Origin: Desertimonas flava
GTDB lineage: Bacteria; Actinomycetota; Acidimicrobiia; Acidimicrobiales; Ilumatobacteraceae
Direction of reading: 5' to 3'
DNA length: 64,000 nt
Assembly (NCBI RefSeq): GCF_003426815.1
Contig: NZ_QKYK01000019.1
Coordinates: 1 to 64,000, forward strand
Position 1 is the stretch's first letter; each line of letters begins with the position of its first letter. The notes under the pieces were generated by a model. The model saw only the letters and a program-made list of their open reading frames with translations, was not told where the DNA came from and did no database searches. This document shows positions 42,222-50,913 of this stretch, piece by piece. The translations under genes and the position numbers were made by a program.

Positions 42222-44579
42222 GTGTCGTCACCGAACACGGCCGAGTTGCTCGACCATCTCCTGCGTGATCGCGTGGCGCTGAGCCGGCGCCAGGCGGAAG
42301 CGGACCGGGTGATCGCGGCCTCGGGTGCGGGTCATCTCGTCCACGAGATGAACGTTCGGCCCGACGAGGCAGGGAGCCGGCCGTGGCGCATCGACCCCGT
42401 CCCGCTGATCGTCGACGGACCGACGTTCGACAGGTTGGCCGCGGCCATCGCCCAGCGCATGCGGGCGTTCGAGTCGATCCTCGCCGACCTCTACGGGCCG
42501 CGGCAGCTCGTCCGCGACGGGGTCGTTGCCGGCGAGGCGCTGAGCTCGAGCCGGCGGTATCGCATGGCGACGGTCGGTGCGCCGGCTCCGCCGCGCTGGT
42601 TGACCACCTACGCCGCCGACGTCGTCGCCCTCGCCGACGGAACGTGGCGGATCGTGCAGGACTTCACGGACGCCCCGACCGGCGTCGGCTACGCGTTGCT
42701 CGACCGGTCGGCGATGATGCGCGTCGCCGACGAGATCCTCGGGTCGCGACTCGGATCGGGTGACGTCGGCGACATCGCGTCGCTCAATGGCTTCCCGGCC
42801 GAGCTGCGCCATGCGCTGATCACCACCACGGCCGCCACCAATCCGCGCATCGTGCTCTTCACCGGTGGTGTCAACCACCCGGGCTACGTCGAGCACTCGT
42901 CGCTGGCCCGGACGTTGGGGTTCACGCTCGTCGAGCGGCCCGACCTCGTCGTCCGCCAGGGGCGGTTGTGGCTGCGCACGCTCGCCGCCGGCACGGACGG
43001 TGAGCAGCGCGACGGTGACGGGGCGCCGTTCCGCATGCGCAGCGGGCGGCGGATGAACCTCGACCCGGTCGACGTTGTCTATCGCCGTATCGAGGACGAC
43101 CACCTCGATCCGATCGAGATCGGCGCGCCGGGGGGCGAGGGCGTGCCCGGACTGCTCGGCGCCGTCGCCGAACGAGGCGTCGTGCTCGCCAACGCCCACG
43201 GCAGCGGCGTGATCGAGGACAGCGAGCTCGCCGACGGGTGGGCGGCAGCTGCGGAGGCCCTCACCGGTGAGTCGTTCAGGCTGCCGATGCTCGGTGGCGA
43301 GCACGCCCGATCCGTCGAGCTCGCCCAGTACCCGATCTTCCGCAACGGCGACGTGTCGGAGGCGTCGGTCGTCGTGCGGCTCCACGCCGTGGCCGGACCC
43401 GACGGCGTGGCCGTGATGCCCGGTGGCAACGGGCGGGTGCTCGGCCCCGGCGACGACCCGCGGGATCCCGGCGCCCGGCGGGCCAAGGACGTGTGGGTGA
43501 TCGGGGAGCACGCCGCCCTCCCCGTGATCGTCGCACCGCAGCTCCCGCAGGTCGACCTCGCGGCGTCGGTCCCCACGCGGGCGGCCGACGCCCTGTTCTG
43601 GTCGGGCCGGGCGGCCGAGCGAGCCGAGGCGATCGCCCGAACGCTGCGCGTGATCGCGGCGCGGCGTCGGCAGGATCCGGGGCTCGTCACGTTCCAGCGC
43701 GGCGCCTGGGCCCGGCGCATGGCCGGTGCCTTGCGGGTCGTGCGCAACGAGGCGGTCCAGTCGACCGACGACGAGGACCAGCAGGACGTTCGCCGGACGC
43801 CGTACGCAGAGCTCGACGCCGAGCTGGTGGCGACGACCGAGGCGCTCGTCTCACGCTTGCGCAGCTTCGTCGCCGAAGCAGCGACGGTCGGCGAGTTCCT
43901 CGCCTCCAACACCGCCCGCATCCTCAATACGATCGTCCGGCTCCTCGACTCGTTCGACGAGGGCGCGGCGCCGATCGACGCCATCGACGACGTGCTGGCG
44001 GCGCTGGCTGCCTACATGGGGATGTGGAACGAGTCGACGGTCCGGGGGCCGGCGTGGCGGTTCGGCGACATCGGCATCCGCCTGGAACGGGCGTTGATCG
44101 TTCTCGAGCTGGTGTCAGCGTTCGTCGAGCCGGAGACCGATGACGCACGGGAGATCGGCGTCCCGATCGTCGATGTCGTGGCGACGAACGCCCTGGAAAG
44201 CCTTCTCGCCGCCAACGAGTGCCTGATCGCCTACCGACGGCAATACCGCAGTGATGTGGAGATCGCGCCGACGCTCGAGCTCCTGCTTCGGGACCGAGAC
44301 AACCCCCGCGCCTTCGTGTCGTGCCTCGATCGTGTGGCCGAGCACGTCGCCGACGTCGATTGGCCCGAGGGATCGGCGCGGGTGGCGCTGCTGACCGAGA
44401 TGGTGGCCGCGGTGCCGGCGGACGCCCTCGCCGGTTCCGATCCCGTCGTCGATCGCGTACGGGTGGTGCACGACGCGGTCGGCGCCTTCGCCGGCGAGGT
44501 CGTCGACACGTGGTTCGCCACGCCGGTCAAGCCCGTCGTGGTGCGCGCCAGGCGGAGCGACCCGGCGGCCCGGCGATGA
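42222..44579 (+). CDS. fused permuted ATP-grasp / alpha-E protein, ATP site degenerate
   Basis: 785 residues. Residues 1 to about 440 resemble the ATP-grasp protein (DLYGPRQLVRDGVV, DPVDVVYRRIEDDHLDPIE, GVVLANAHGSGVIEDSEL), and about 445 to 780 resemble alpha-E (ADALFWSGRAAERAEAIART). Compared with the 482-residue paralogue about 70 residues are missing after the ANAHGSG segment, including the stretch equivalent to LVLKPANESGGYG. ATP binding is therefore doubtful and a structural or regulatory role possible. GTG start; the stop overlaps the transglutaminase ATG. Confidence 0.85.
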   Translation: MSSPNTAELLDHLLRDRVALSRRQAEADRVIAASGAGHLVHEMNVRPDEAGSRPWRIDPVPLIVDGPTFDRLAAAIAQRMRAFESILADLYGPRQLVRDGVVAGEALSSSRRYRMATVGAPAPPRWLTTYAADVVALADGTWRIVQDFTDAPTGVGYALLDRSAMMRVADEILGSRLGSGDVGDIASLNGFPAELRHALITTTAATNPRIVLFTGGVNHPGYVEHSSLARTLGFTLVERPDLVVRQGRLWLRTLAAGTDGEQRDGDGAPFRMRSGRRMNLDPVDVVYRRIEDDHLDPIEIGAPGGEGVPGLLGAVAERGVVLANAHGSGVIEDSELADGWAAAAEALTGESFRLPMLGGEHARSVELAQYPIFRNGDVSEASVVVRLHAVAGPDGVAVMPGGNGRVLGPGDDPRDPGARRAKDVWVIGEHAALPVIVAPQLPQVDLAASVPTRAADALFWSGRAAERAEAIARTLRVIAARRRQDPGLVTFQRGAWARRMAGALRVVRNEAVQSTDDEDQQDVRRTPYAELDAELVATTEALVSRLRSFVAEAATVGEFLASNTARILNTIVRLLDSFDEGAAPIDAIDDVLAALAAYMGMWNESTVRGPAWRFGDIGIRLERALIVLELVSAFVEPETDDAREIGVPIVDVVATNALESLLAANECLIAYRRQYRSDVEIAPTLELLLRDRDNPRAFVSCLDRVAEHVADVDWPEGSARVALLTEMVAAVPADALAGSDPVVDRVRVVHDAVGAFAGEVVDTWFATPVKPVVVRARRSDPAARR

Positions 44580-45478
44580 CCGCCAGCCGGTACCTCGTCC
44601 GCCACGAGACGAGGTACGAGTACTCCCAACCGATGACCGACGGGTACACGGTCGCCTACCTCCTGCCCCGGCCGACGCCGGAGCAGATGGTGGAGCGGGC
44701 CCTCGTCGACGTGACGCCCGAGCCGGACGAGCGGTTCGAGCACATCGACGCGTTCGGCAATCGCGTGCTGCAGATCGGGATGCACCACCAGCACGACTCG
44801 CTGGTGGTGGCGGCGACGTCGGAGGTCGTGTTCGAGCCGATGACGCTCGACGGCGACGGTCCGCCGTGGGAGGCGGTGGCCGACGCGGTGGATGCGGTAC
44901 GCGGGGGAGAGGCGCTGCAGGTGCGGCCCTTCGCCGGCGGGCTGCCGCTGGTGACCACCGACGAGGATCGGCGCGAGCTGCGGATCATCGTCGAGGACGC
45001 GTTCCGGCCCGGTCGGCCGGTGATCGACGCGGCGCGGGCGTTCTGCTCGGCGATCTACACCACGTTCGACTACGACCCGTCGTTCACGGACGTGTCCACC
45101 CCGCTGTCGGCGGTGCTCGCCGCGCGCCGCGGCGTGTGCCAGGACTTCGCCCACCTGGCGGTGAGCGGCCTGCGTCTCCTCGGCCTGTCGGCGCGGTACG
45201 TGAGCGGCTACCTCGAGACGGATCCTCCTCCGGGCGCCGAGCGGCTCGTCGGTGCCGACGCTTCCCACGCCTGGGCGTCGCTGTGGGTGCCGAGCATCGG
45301 CTGGGTCGACTTCGACCCGACGAACGACCGCCTGCCGACGCACCGCCACATCACGGTGGCCTGGGGCCGCGACTACGGCGACGTGCCGCCGGTGCGGGGA
45401 GTCGTCATCGGTCCGCAGGCCGAGCAGCAGCTCTCGGTCGCGGTCGACGTCCGCCGGGTCGAACAGCTCGCCACGTGA
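44576..45478 (+). CDS. transglutaminase-like cysteine peptidase
   Basis: 300 residues. N-terminal bacterial transglutaminase domain (RYLVRHETRYEYSQPM) and the catalytic triad Cys188 (RRGVCQDFAH), His231 (SHAWASLWV) and Asp in WVDFDPTND. Homologue of Rv2409c. Expected to act as a peptidase or amide-transfer enzyme on the product of the ATP-grasp partners. Last gene of the set. Confidence 0.92.
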   Translation: MTASRYLVRHETRYEYSQPMTDGYTVAYLLPRPTPEQMVERALVDVTPEPDERFEHIDAFGNRVLQIGMHHQHDSLVVAATSEVVFEPMTLDGDGPPWEAVADAVDAVRGGEALQVRPFAGGLPLVTTDEDRRELRIIVEDAFRPGRPVIDAARAFCSAIYTTFDYDPSFTDVSTPLSAVLAARRGVCQDFAHLAVSGLRLLGLSARYVSGYLETDPPPGAERLVGADASHAWASLWVPSIGWVDFDPTNDRLPTHRHITVAWGRDYGDVPPVRGVVIGPQAEQQLSVAVDVRRVEQLAT

Positions 45479-45553
45479 CCTCCTGCCAGCCGCGGCGGCC
45501 GGCGCGCCGAGCGCTGTTCGGTGTGAATTTCGCAACACCGACGTAACGCGGTC

Positions 45554-46873
45554 GTGGCGACGGCGCGGTCAACCAGCAGGATTGCTGACGTGTTGACCGC
45601 GACCGCCGCCGAACCCACCGAGGCGCCGGCGCGTCTCGTCACGCGGCCGTTCGTGGCGGTCACGATGGCGGTCTTCGCGTTCTTCGTCTACGTGGGCGTG
45701 CTGGTGCCGATCATCCCCACCTACGTGGAGGACGAGATGCGCGGCGGCGAGCTCGGCGTCGGCCTGGCCATCGCCGCGTTCGCCGGGGCGGCGATCGCCG
45801 TACGGCCCCTGATCGGCCGCCTCATCGACCGCTTCGGCCGCCGGGCGCTCATGATCGGCGGATCGTTGCTGGCCGCCGTCGTCGGCTCGATGTACGGCTT
45901 CGTCGACTCGCTTCCGGCGCTCCTCGTCCTGCGCGGGCTGACCGGCATCGGCGAGGCGGCGCTGTTCGTCGGCGCGGCGACGCTCGTGGCCGATCTCGCG
46001 CCGGCCCATCGCCAGGCCGAGGCGTCCAGCTACTTCTCGGTCGCCGTCTACGGCGGCATCGGGGTGGGACCGCTGCTCGGCGACCTGGTGATGGACCACA
46101 ACGGCTTCCGCGAGGCGTTCATCCTCGCCGCCGGGTGCGCCGCCCTCGCTGCCGGCTTGTCGGTGGCCGTGCCGAAGTGGGTGCGTGGCGTGTCGAGCAC
46201 GAGCCCCGTCGAGGGCATCGACTCCGGGTCGATCGATCTCGACGGGACCGGCCGCGCCGCGTTCATCCATCCCGCCGCGCTGGCGCCGGGTCTCGTGCTC
46301 GCAGTGGGAATGGCGGCCTACTCGACGTTCTCGGCATTCCTCCCCGACCACTCCCGATCGCTCGGGATGTCGGGATCGGGCGGCTTGTTCACCACCTACA
46401 GTCTCGTGTGTCTCGCCCTGCGGGTTGCCGGCGCGCGGGTGCCCGAGCGGCTCGGTCCCCGCACGTCCGTGACAGTGGCCTTCACGGCGCTCGGCGGAGG
46501 GTTGGCGTTGCTCGCCGCCGTGCCCCAGCAGTGGGCACTGTGGGTGGCCGCCGGCCTGGTCGGGTGCGGCATGGCGTTCCTGTATCCGTCGTTGATGGCG
46601 CTCACCGTCAACCGGGCGTCGGATCGCGACCGGGCGCGGGCGATCAGCTCGTTCACGATGTTCTTCGAGATCGGCACCGCCGTCGGTGGCCTGACGCTCG
46701 GGGCCCTGGCCGATGCCCTCGGCAAGCGCGTCGGGTTCGGCTCGGCGGTCGCCCTGTGCGTGTTCGGGGTGTGGATGTTGTGGACGGTGACGTTGCCCCG
46801 TCCGGCCGCCACGCCGGCGCTGACGGTGCCCGCGGGCGCCGGCCCCGCGTTCGTCCCGGTCTGCGGCGAATAG
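45554..46873 (+). CDS. MFS transporter
   Basis: 439 residues, 12 hydrophobic segments. MFS motif A in GRLIDRFGRRALMIGG and the cation/drug-antiporter style loops (YGGIGVGPLLGDLVMD). Likely a drug or metabolite exporter; substrate unknown. GTG start; a later in-frame GTG at 45590 would remove 12 polar residues only. Confidence 0.88.
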   Translation: MATARSTSRIADVLTATAAEPTEAPARLVTRPFVAVTMAVFAFFVYVGVLVPIIPTYVEDEMRGGELGVGLAIAAFAGAAIAVRPLIGRLIDRFGRRALMIGGSLLAAVVGSMYGFVDSLPALLVLRGLTGIGEAALFVGAATLVADLAPAHRQAEASSYFSVAVYGGIGVGPLLGDLVMDHNGFREAFILAAGCAALAAGLSVAVPKWVRGVSSTSPVEGIDSGSIDLDGTGRAAFIHPAALAPGLVLAVGMAAYSTFSAFLPDHSRSLGMSGSGGLFTTYSLVCLALRVAGARVPERLGPRTSVTVAFTALGGGLALLAAVPQQWALWVAAGLVGCGMAFLYPSLMALTVNRASDRDRARAISSFTMFFEIGTAVGGLTLGALADALGKRVGFGSAVALCVFGVWMLWTVTLPRPAATPALTVPAGAGPAFVPVCGE

Positions 46874-46919
46874 GCGTCGCCGCACCGGCCCGCCCCCGAG
46901 ACGCGCCTGATCGGCGCGG

Positions 46920-47828
46920 TCAGCCGCGGGCGGCCACCTCATCGGCGGCCGCGAGGAACGCCCGCAGCCCGCGGTGGCGATCGCGGGCGCGCCAGGCGAG
47001 GGCCGATCGGGACGGCGGCAGATCGTGGATGCGCACGTAGGTGACGTCGGGGTGGGCGTAGGTCGCGGCGAACGCCGACGTCACCGGGTGGACGACCGTC
47101 CCGTCGGCCACGGCCAAGATGAGCGTGCTGGCCTCGTCGGCGCGCAGTGGTATCCGCCGTATCGGCCGCCCGGACGGCGTCGTGGTCGGTGTCATCGCGG
47201 CGACGAGGTCCCGGGGCGCCTCGATGTCGAGGTCGGCGATGGCGTGGTCGGCCAGGTCCTCGATGGAGATGGACGCGCGCCCGGCCAGCGGATGGTCCCG
47301 GGCGACCGCCAGCATGCGTGGGTGGCGGGACAGCACGCGACCGGTCACCACGCCGGGGATCCCGACCGGGAGCGACGCCACCATGACGTCGACCTCGCCG
47401 CGTCGGAGCGGACCGAAGCGGTCGCGGAACGGCAGGCCGACCATCTCCACACGGCTTGCGGGGTAGGCGCGCTGGTGAGCCTCGATGATCGCTCGCACCT
47501 CGGGACCGACGACCGCGGCGGCGATCACCCCGAGACGGACCGGATCGCTGACGTCGCTGCTCGCCCGCTCGGTGGCGGCCAGGACGCGCTCGAGCGCGTC
47601 AAGGGCGCTGCCCGCGTCGGAGCGGAAGCGTTCTCCCGCCGCGGTCAGTTCGACGCGGCGGCTCGTCCGGCGGGCGAGCTGGACCCCGAGCTTGCGCTCG
47701 AGCTCGCGCACGCTCTGACTCACGCGTGACTGCGTGACCCCTGCGCGTTCGGCGGTCCGGCCGAAGTGCAGCTCCTCGGCGAGGATGAGGAACAGGCGGA
47801 TCTCCCGGAGCTCGACCGAGCGCCACAT
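46920..47828 (-). CDS. LysR family regulator
   Basis: 302 residues. N-terminal HTH (LRLFLILAEELHFGRTAER-like region: FLILAEELHFGRTAERAG, QSRVSQSVRELERKLG) and a periplasmic-binding-like effector domain. Divergent from the alpha/beta hydrolase, with a GACAC-N6-GTGTC operator between them; probably controls that gene and itself. Confidence 0.9.
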   Translation of the reverse strand: MWRSVELREIRLFLILAEELHFGRTAERAGVTQSRVSQSVRELERKLGVQLARRTSRRVELTAAGERFRSDAGSALDALERVLAATERASSDVSDPVRLGVIAAAVVGPEVRAIIEAHQRAYPASRVEMVGLPFRDRFGPLRRGEVDVMVASLPVGIPGVVTGRVLSRHPRMLAVARDHPLAGRASISIEDLADHAIADLDIEAPRDLVAAMTPTTTPSGRPIRRIPLRADEASTLILAVADGTVVHPVTSAFAATYAHPDVTYVRIHDLPPSRSALAWRARDRHRGLRAFLAAADEVAARG

Positions 47829-47836
47829 CGATGAGC

Positions 47837-47852
47837 GACACTACTTGGTGTC
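47837..47852. promoter_or_regulatory. LysR operator candidate
   Basis: GACAC-TACTTG-GTGTC, 5-bp perfect arms, 8 nt upstream of the lysR start in the 104-bp divergent region. Confidence 0.5.
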
Positions 47853-47932
47853 AGTCGTGATCGGTCGTTGTTCCGTGACCGCTCCCGGTCGGACACTGGT
47901 GGGGACCACCCTTGAGAGACACAGAGCATCCG

Positions 47933-48808
47933 ATGACCGAGATCCAGACCCAGACCCAGACCGTCGAGGCCGACGGCGCGATCGTCACGTTCGACATCCG
48001 CGAGCGCGCCGACGCATCGGGCGAACATCCGACGCTGGTGATGGTCGCCTCGCCGATGGAAGCGCTGGGCTTCGGCAGCCTGGCGCCCTACTTCGCCGAC
48101 CGTCGCGTCGTCACGTACGACCCCCGCGGCGTCGGACGGAGCACCCGGACCGACGGGGCGACCGAGTCGACGCCCGAGCAGCACGCCGACGACATCCGTC
48201 GCGTCATCGAAGCGATCGGAGGAGGGCCCGTCGACGTGCTGGCCAGCAGCGGTGGCGCCGTCAACGCCTTGGCCCTGGTCGCCGCGCACCCGCACCTGGT
48301 CCGCACACTCGTCGCCCACGAGCCGCCGCTCGCCGCGTTCCTTCCCGATCGCGACGAGGTGCTGGCGGCCAACGACGACATCGGCGAGACCTATCGCCGG
48401 CGCGGCATGGGCCCGGCGATGGCGAAGTTCCTCCGCGTCGTGATGGTCGAGGGCCCGGTGCCGTCGTTCGCCGGCGAGCCGGATCCCGATCCGGCGGCGT
48501 TCGGGCTGCCCGTCGACGACGACGGATCCCGCGATGACCCGCTGCTCGGGCAGAACAATCGCACGTGTGTCCCGTACGAGCCCGACGTCGAGGCGTTGCG
48601 CGCCGCGTCGACGCGGATCGTCCTCGCGGCGGGCGAGGAGTCGGCCAACCAGATGACCGGCCGCGCCGCCGCGGCGACGGCTGCTGCACTCGGCGTGGAG
48701 CTCGCCGTGTTCCCGAGTGGCCACGCCGGGTTCCTCGGCGGCGAGTTCGGCCAGCACGGCCAGCCCGAGGCGTTCGCGGCCAAGCTGCACGAGGTGCTCG
48801 ACGGCTGA
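47933..48808 (+). CDS. alpha/beta hydrolase
   Basis: 291 residues. Fold recognisable from VVTYDPRGVGRSTRTDG (oxyanion/loop), the nucleophile elbow DVLASSGGAVNAL (Ser in A-S-S-G-G rather than G-x-S-x-G) and the terminal His in FPSGHAGFLGG. Substrate unknown. An in-frame TTG seven codons earlier is less likely than this ATG. Likely target of the divergent LysR protein. Confidence 0.87.
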   Translation: MTEIQTQTQTVEADGAIVTFDIRERADASGEHPTLVMVASPMEALGFGSLAPYFADRRVVTYDPRGVGRSTRTDGATESTPEQHADDIRRVIEAIGGGPVDVLASSGGAVNALALVAAHPHLVRTLVAHEPPLAAFLPDRDEVLAANDDIGETYRRRGMGPAMAKFLRVVMVEGPVPSFAGEPDPDPAAFGLPVDDDGSRDDPLLGQNNRTCVPYEPDVEALRAASTRIVLAAGEESANQMTGRAAAATAAALGVELAVFPSGHAGFLGGEFGQHGQPEAFAAKLHEVLDG

Positions 48809-48822
48809 CCGCGGCGCTGCGC

Positions 48823-49611
48823 TCAGGTGTGGCGGATCGTCATCCCCCCGTCGACCGGGATGGTGGCCCCATTGAGGAAGCTGGCCGCGGGAAGGCACAG
48901 GCTCAACGTCATCTGGGCGACCTCCTCCGGCTCGCCGTAGCGGCGCAGCGGCACCTTGCGGCGGGCGTACGTCGCCTTGTCGTCGTCGGCGATGCCGGCG
49001 GTCATCCCGGTGTTGATCGGGCCGGGACAGATGCAGTTGACGGTCACGCCGTGCCGTCCGAGCTCGACGGCGAGGCTGCGCGTGAGCCCGGTGACGGCGG
49101 CTTTCGACGCGCTGTAGGCGGCGATGCCCGCGGTGGCCACGATCGCCTCGGTGGACGCGATGTTCACGATGCGCCCCTTGCCGCTCTCGATGAGCAGCGG
49201 TGTGGCGAGCCGGGCGAGATGCGCGTAGGCCGTGATGTTGACGGCGAGCGTGCGGTCCCAGTTCTCCCAGAAGGACTGGGCGTCCTGGAAGGCCGACGTC
49301 ACCAGCGACACGCCCGCGTTGTTGACGAGGGCGTCGAGGCCACCCAGCCATCCCGTCGCCCCGGCGACGGTGCGCTCGCCCTCGTCGGCCGACGCCAGGT
49401 CGGCGACGAAGCCGCGGGCGGCGTCGGGTCCGTGGGCCGTCGTGATCTCGTCGACGACCGTGTCGACCCGATCGGCAGTGACGTCGACGACGGCGACACG
49501 CGCGCCCTCGTCGGCGAACAGATGAGCCGTCGCCCGTCCCATGCCGCTCGCCGCGCCGGTGACGATGACGCGATGGCCGGCGACGGAGCGTGAGAGCGTG
49601 GTGAGCCGCAT
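48823..49611 (-). CDS. SDR family NAD(P)-dependent oxidoreductase
   Basis: 262 residues. Cofactor motif VIVTGAASGMGRATA, NNAG in ALVNNAGVS, catalytic Ser-Tyr-Lys in VNIASTEA and AAYSASKAA, and the C-terminal CPGPINTGM. Soluble alcohol or ketone oxidoreductase of unknown substrate. Ends 14 nt from the convergent hydrolase gene. TACCAT (49619-49624, minus) sits 7 nt before its ATG. Confidence 0.93.
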   Translation of the reverse strand: MRLTTLSRSVAGHRVIVTGAASGMGRATAHLFADEGARVAVVDVTADRVDTVVDEITTAHGPDAARGFVADLASADEGERTVAGATGWLGGLDALVNNAGVSLVTSAFQDAQSFWENWDRTLAVNITAYAHLARLATPLLIESGKGRIVNIASTEAIVATAGIAAYSASKAAVTGLTRSLAVELGRHGVTVNCICPGPINTGMTAGIADDDKATYARRKVPLRRYGEPEEVAQMTLSLCLPAASFLNGATIPVDGGMTIRHT

Positions 49612-49618
49612 CGCGGCG

Positions 49619-49624
49619 ATGGTA
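49619..49624 (-). promoter_or_regulatory. -10 box of the SDR gene
   Basis: TACCAT on the minus strand, 7 nt upstream of ATG 49611; leaderless. Confidence 0.4.
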
Positions 49625-49754
49625 ACGATGCCCTTCGCTCCGGCACGGACCAGACGGGGGTCTCGATGACGTGGTTGTGAGGTTTACTTCATATGATGCG
49701 TCAGGTAGTCAAGATCTCAACTGCCGGCTGCCCTGACGAACGGAGGACACATCC

Positions 49755-50798
49755 ATGCTTCGACGCTCTCGCCTCGTCGCCGCCACGGCCCTCGCCGTGG
49801 CGGTGGTCGCTCCCGCTTCCGCGGCCGCGGTGTCGGCCACGTCGGTTCCTCCGGGCTCGCGTGCCGAGTCGCCGGCTGCCGAGTCGCCGGCGACGGTGGT
49901 CGACGGTGTGTGGTCGTACACGGACGGCAGCGGTCGCACGACCACGCTCGACGAGGTGCCCGAGCGCATCGTGATGCACTCCGGGGCGGCCGCCGCGTTG
50001 ATCCCGCTCGGCATCCGGCCGGTCGCGGTCTTCGCCGACGACAACGTCGACGCGGATCCGTACCTGCGGGGTGTCGACCTCGAGGGCATCGAGATCGTCG
50101 GTGAGGAGTGGGGCGTCATCAACCTCGAGGCCGTCGCGGCGCTCGAACCGGATCTCGTCATCGCCGAGTACTGGCCCGTCGAGGACGGCTACAGCGGCAT
50201 GGAGGAGTCGACGGGCAACGGCTACGAGCTGATGACCGACATCGCGCCCGTCGTCGGTCCCGCCCAGGGGCCCTCCGTCGTGGCGATGATCGAGGACTTC
50301 GAGAACCTCGCCGTGTCGCTCGGAGCCGACCTCGACGCCGCCGATCTGGCCGGCGAGCGCGTCCGCTTCGAGGCCGCCGTCGCCGCGTTCAGCGCGGCGG
50401 TCGAGGCCAAGCCGGGTCTCACCGTGCTTGCCGTCGCGCCCACGACCGAGGGGCTGTACGTCGCCGTCCCCGAGAACGCGGCCGAGCTCGCCGACTTCAT
50501 GTCGTGGGGGCTCGACATCGTCGTGCCCGATCCCGACCCCGAGTTCCCGTACTGGCAGCAGCTCAGCTGGGAGCAGGCCGACCTGTATCAGGCCGACGTG
50601 ATCATCGTCGACGATCGGTCGCCCGAGTCGATCGACGTCGCCGAGGAGCAGCCGACGTGGGACCTGCTCGATGCCGTGCGCGCCGGGGCCGTCGCCGACT
50701 GGCCGGCGTTCCGACTCCGCAACTACTCCGCGTATGCCGACGCCCTGGAGGCGCTCACCGGCGTCATCGACGCCGCCGACCCCGACCTCGTCGACTGA
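49755..50798 (+). CDS. FecB-like periplasmic binding protein, orphan
   Basis: 347 residues. Signal peptide LRRSRLVAATALAVAVVAPA, then a Pro/Ser/Ala linker and the class III binding fold (GRTTTLDEVPERIVMHSGAA; AALEPDLVIAEYWPVED). Such proteins bind ferric siderophores, heme or vitamin B12. There is no lipobox cysteine, and no permease or ATPase gene is adjacent, so how it is retained or used is unclear. Strong GGAGGA upstream of the ATG. Confidence 0.85.
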   Translation: MLRRSRLVAATALAVAVVAPASAAAVSATSVPPGSRAESPAAESPATVVDGVWSYTDGSGRTTTLDEVPERIVMHSGAAAALIPLGIRPVAVFADDNVDADPYLRGVDLEGIEIVGEEWGVINLEAVAALEPDLVIAEYWPVEDGYSGMEESTGNGYELMTDIAPVVGPAQGPSVVAMIEDFENLAVSLGADLDAADLAGERVRFEAAVAAFSAAVEAKPGLTVLAVAPTTEGLYVAVPENAAELADFMSWGLDIVVPDPDPEFPYWQQLSWEQADLYQADVIIVDDRSPESIDVAEEQPTWDLLDAVRAGAVADWPAFRLRNYSAYADALEALTGVIDAADPDLVD

Positions 50799-50809
50799 CC
50801 GGGCCGACG

Positions 50810-50840
50810 TTCCGAGATAGTGCCAGGCACTATCTCGGAA
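50810..50840. repeat. GTGCCAGGCAC palindrome, copy 3
   Basis: Perfect 15-bp arms (50810-50824, 50826-50840) around one A; core identical to copy 1 over 27 bp. Lies 11 nt after the binding-protein stop and before a gene on the same strand. Confidence 0.8.
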
Positions 50841-50913
50841 CACGCTCGCCGCCGGCGGGTGGTTGTCCGAAACCCGCTCATCGGCCGCGGCCGGAGCGGG
50901 CAGACTCGTGGAC

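Noticed and set aside
49692-49754. Iron-box (DtxR/Fur type) upstream of the binding-protein gene
   Set aside because: The only inverted pair seen (CGTCAG / CTGACG) is widely separated and does not match known iron boxes.
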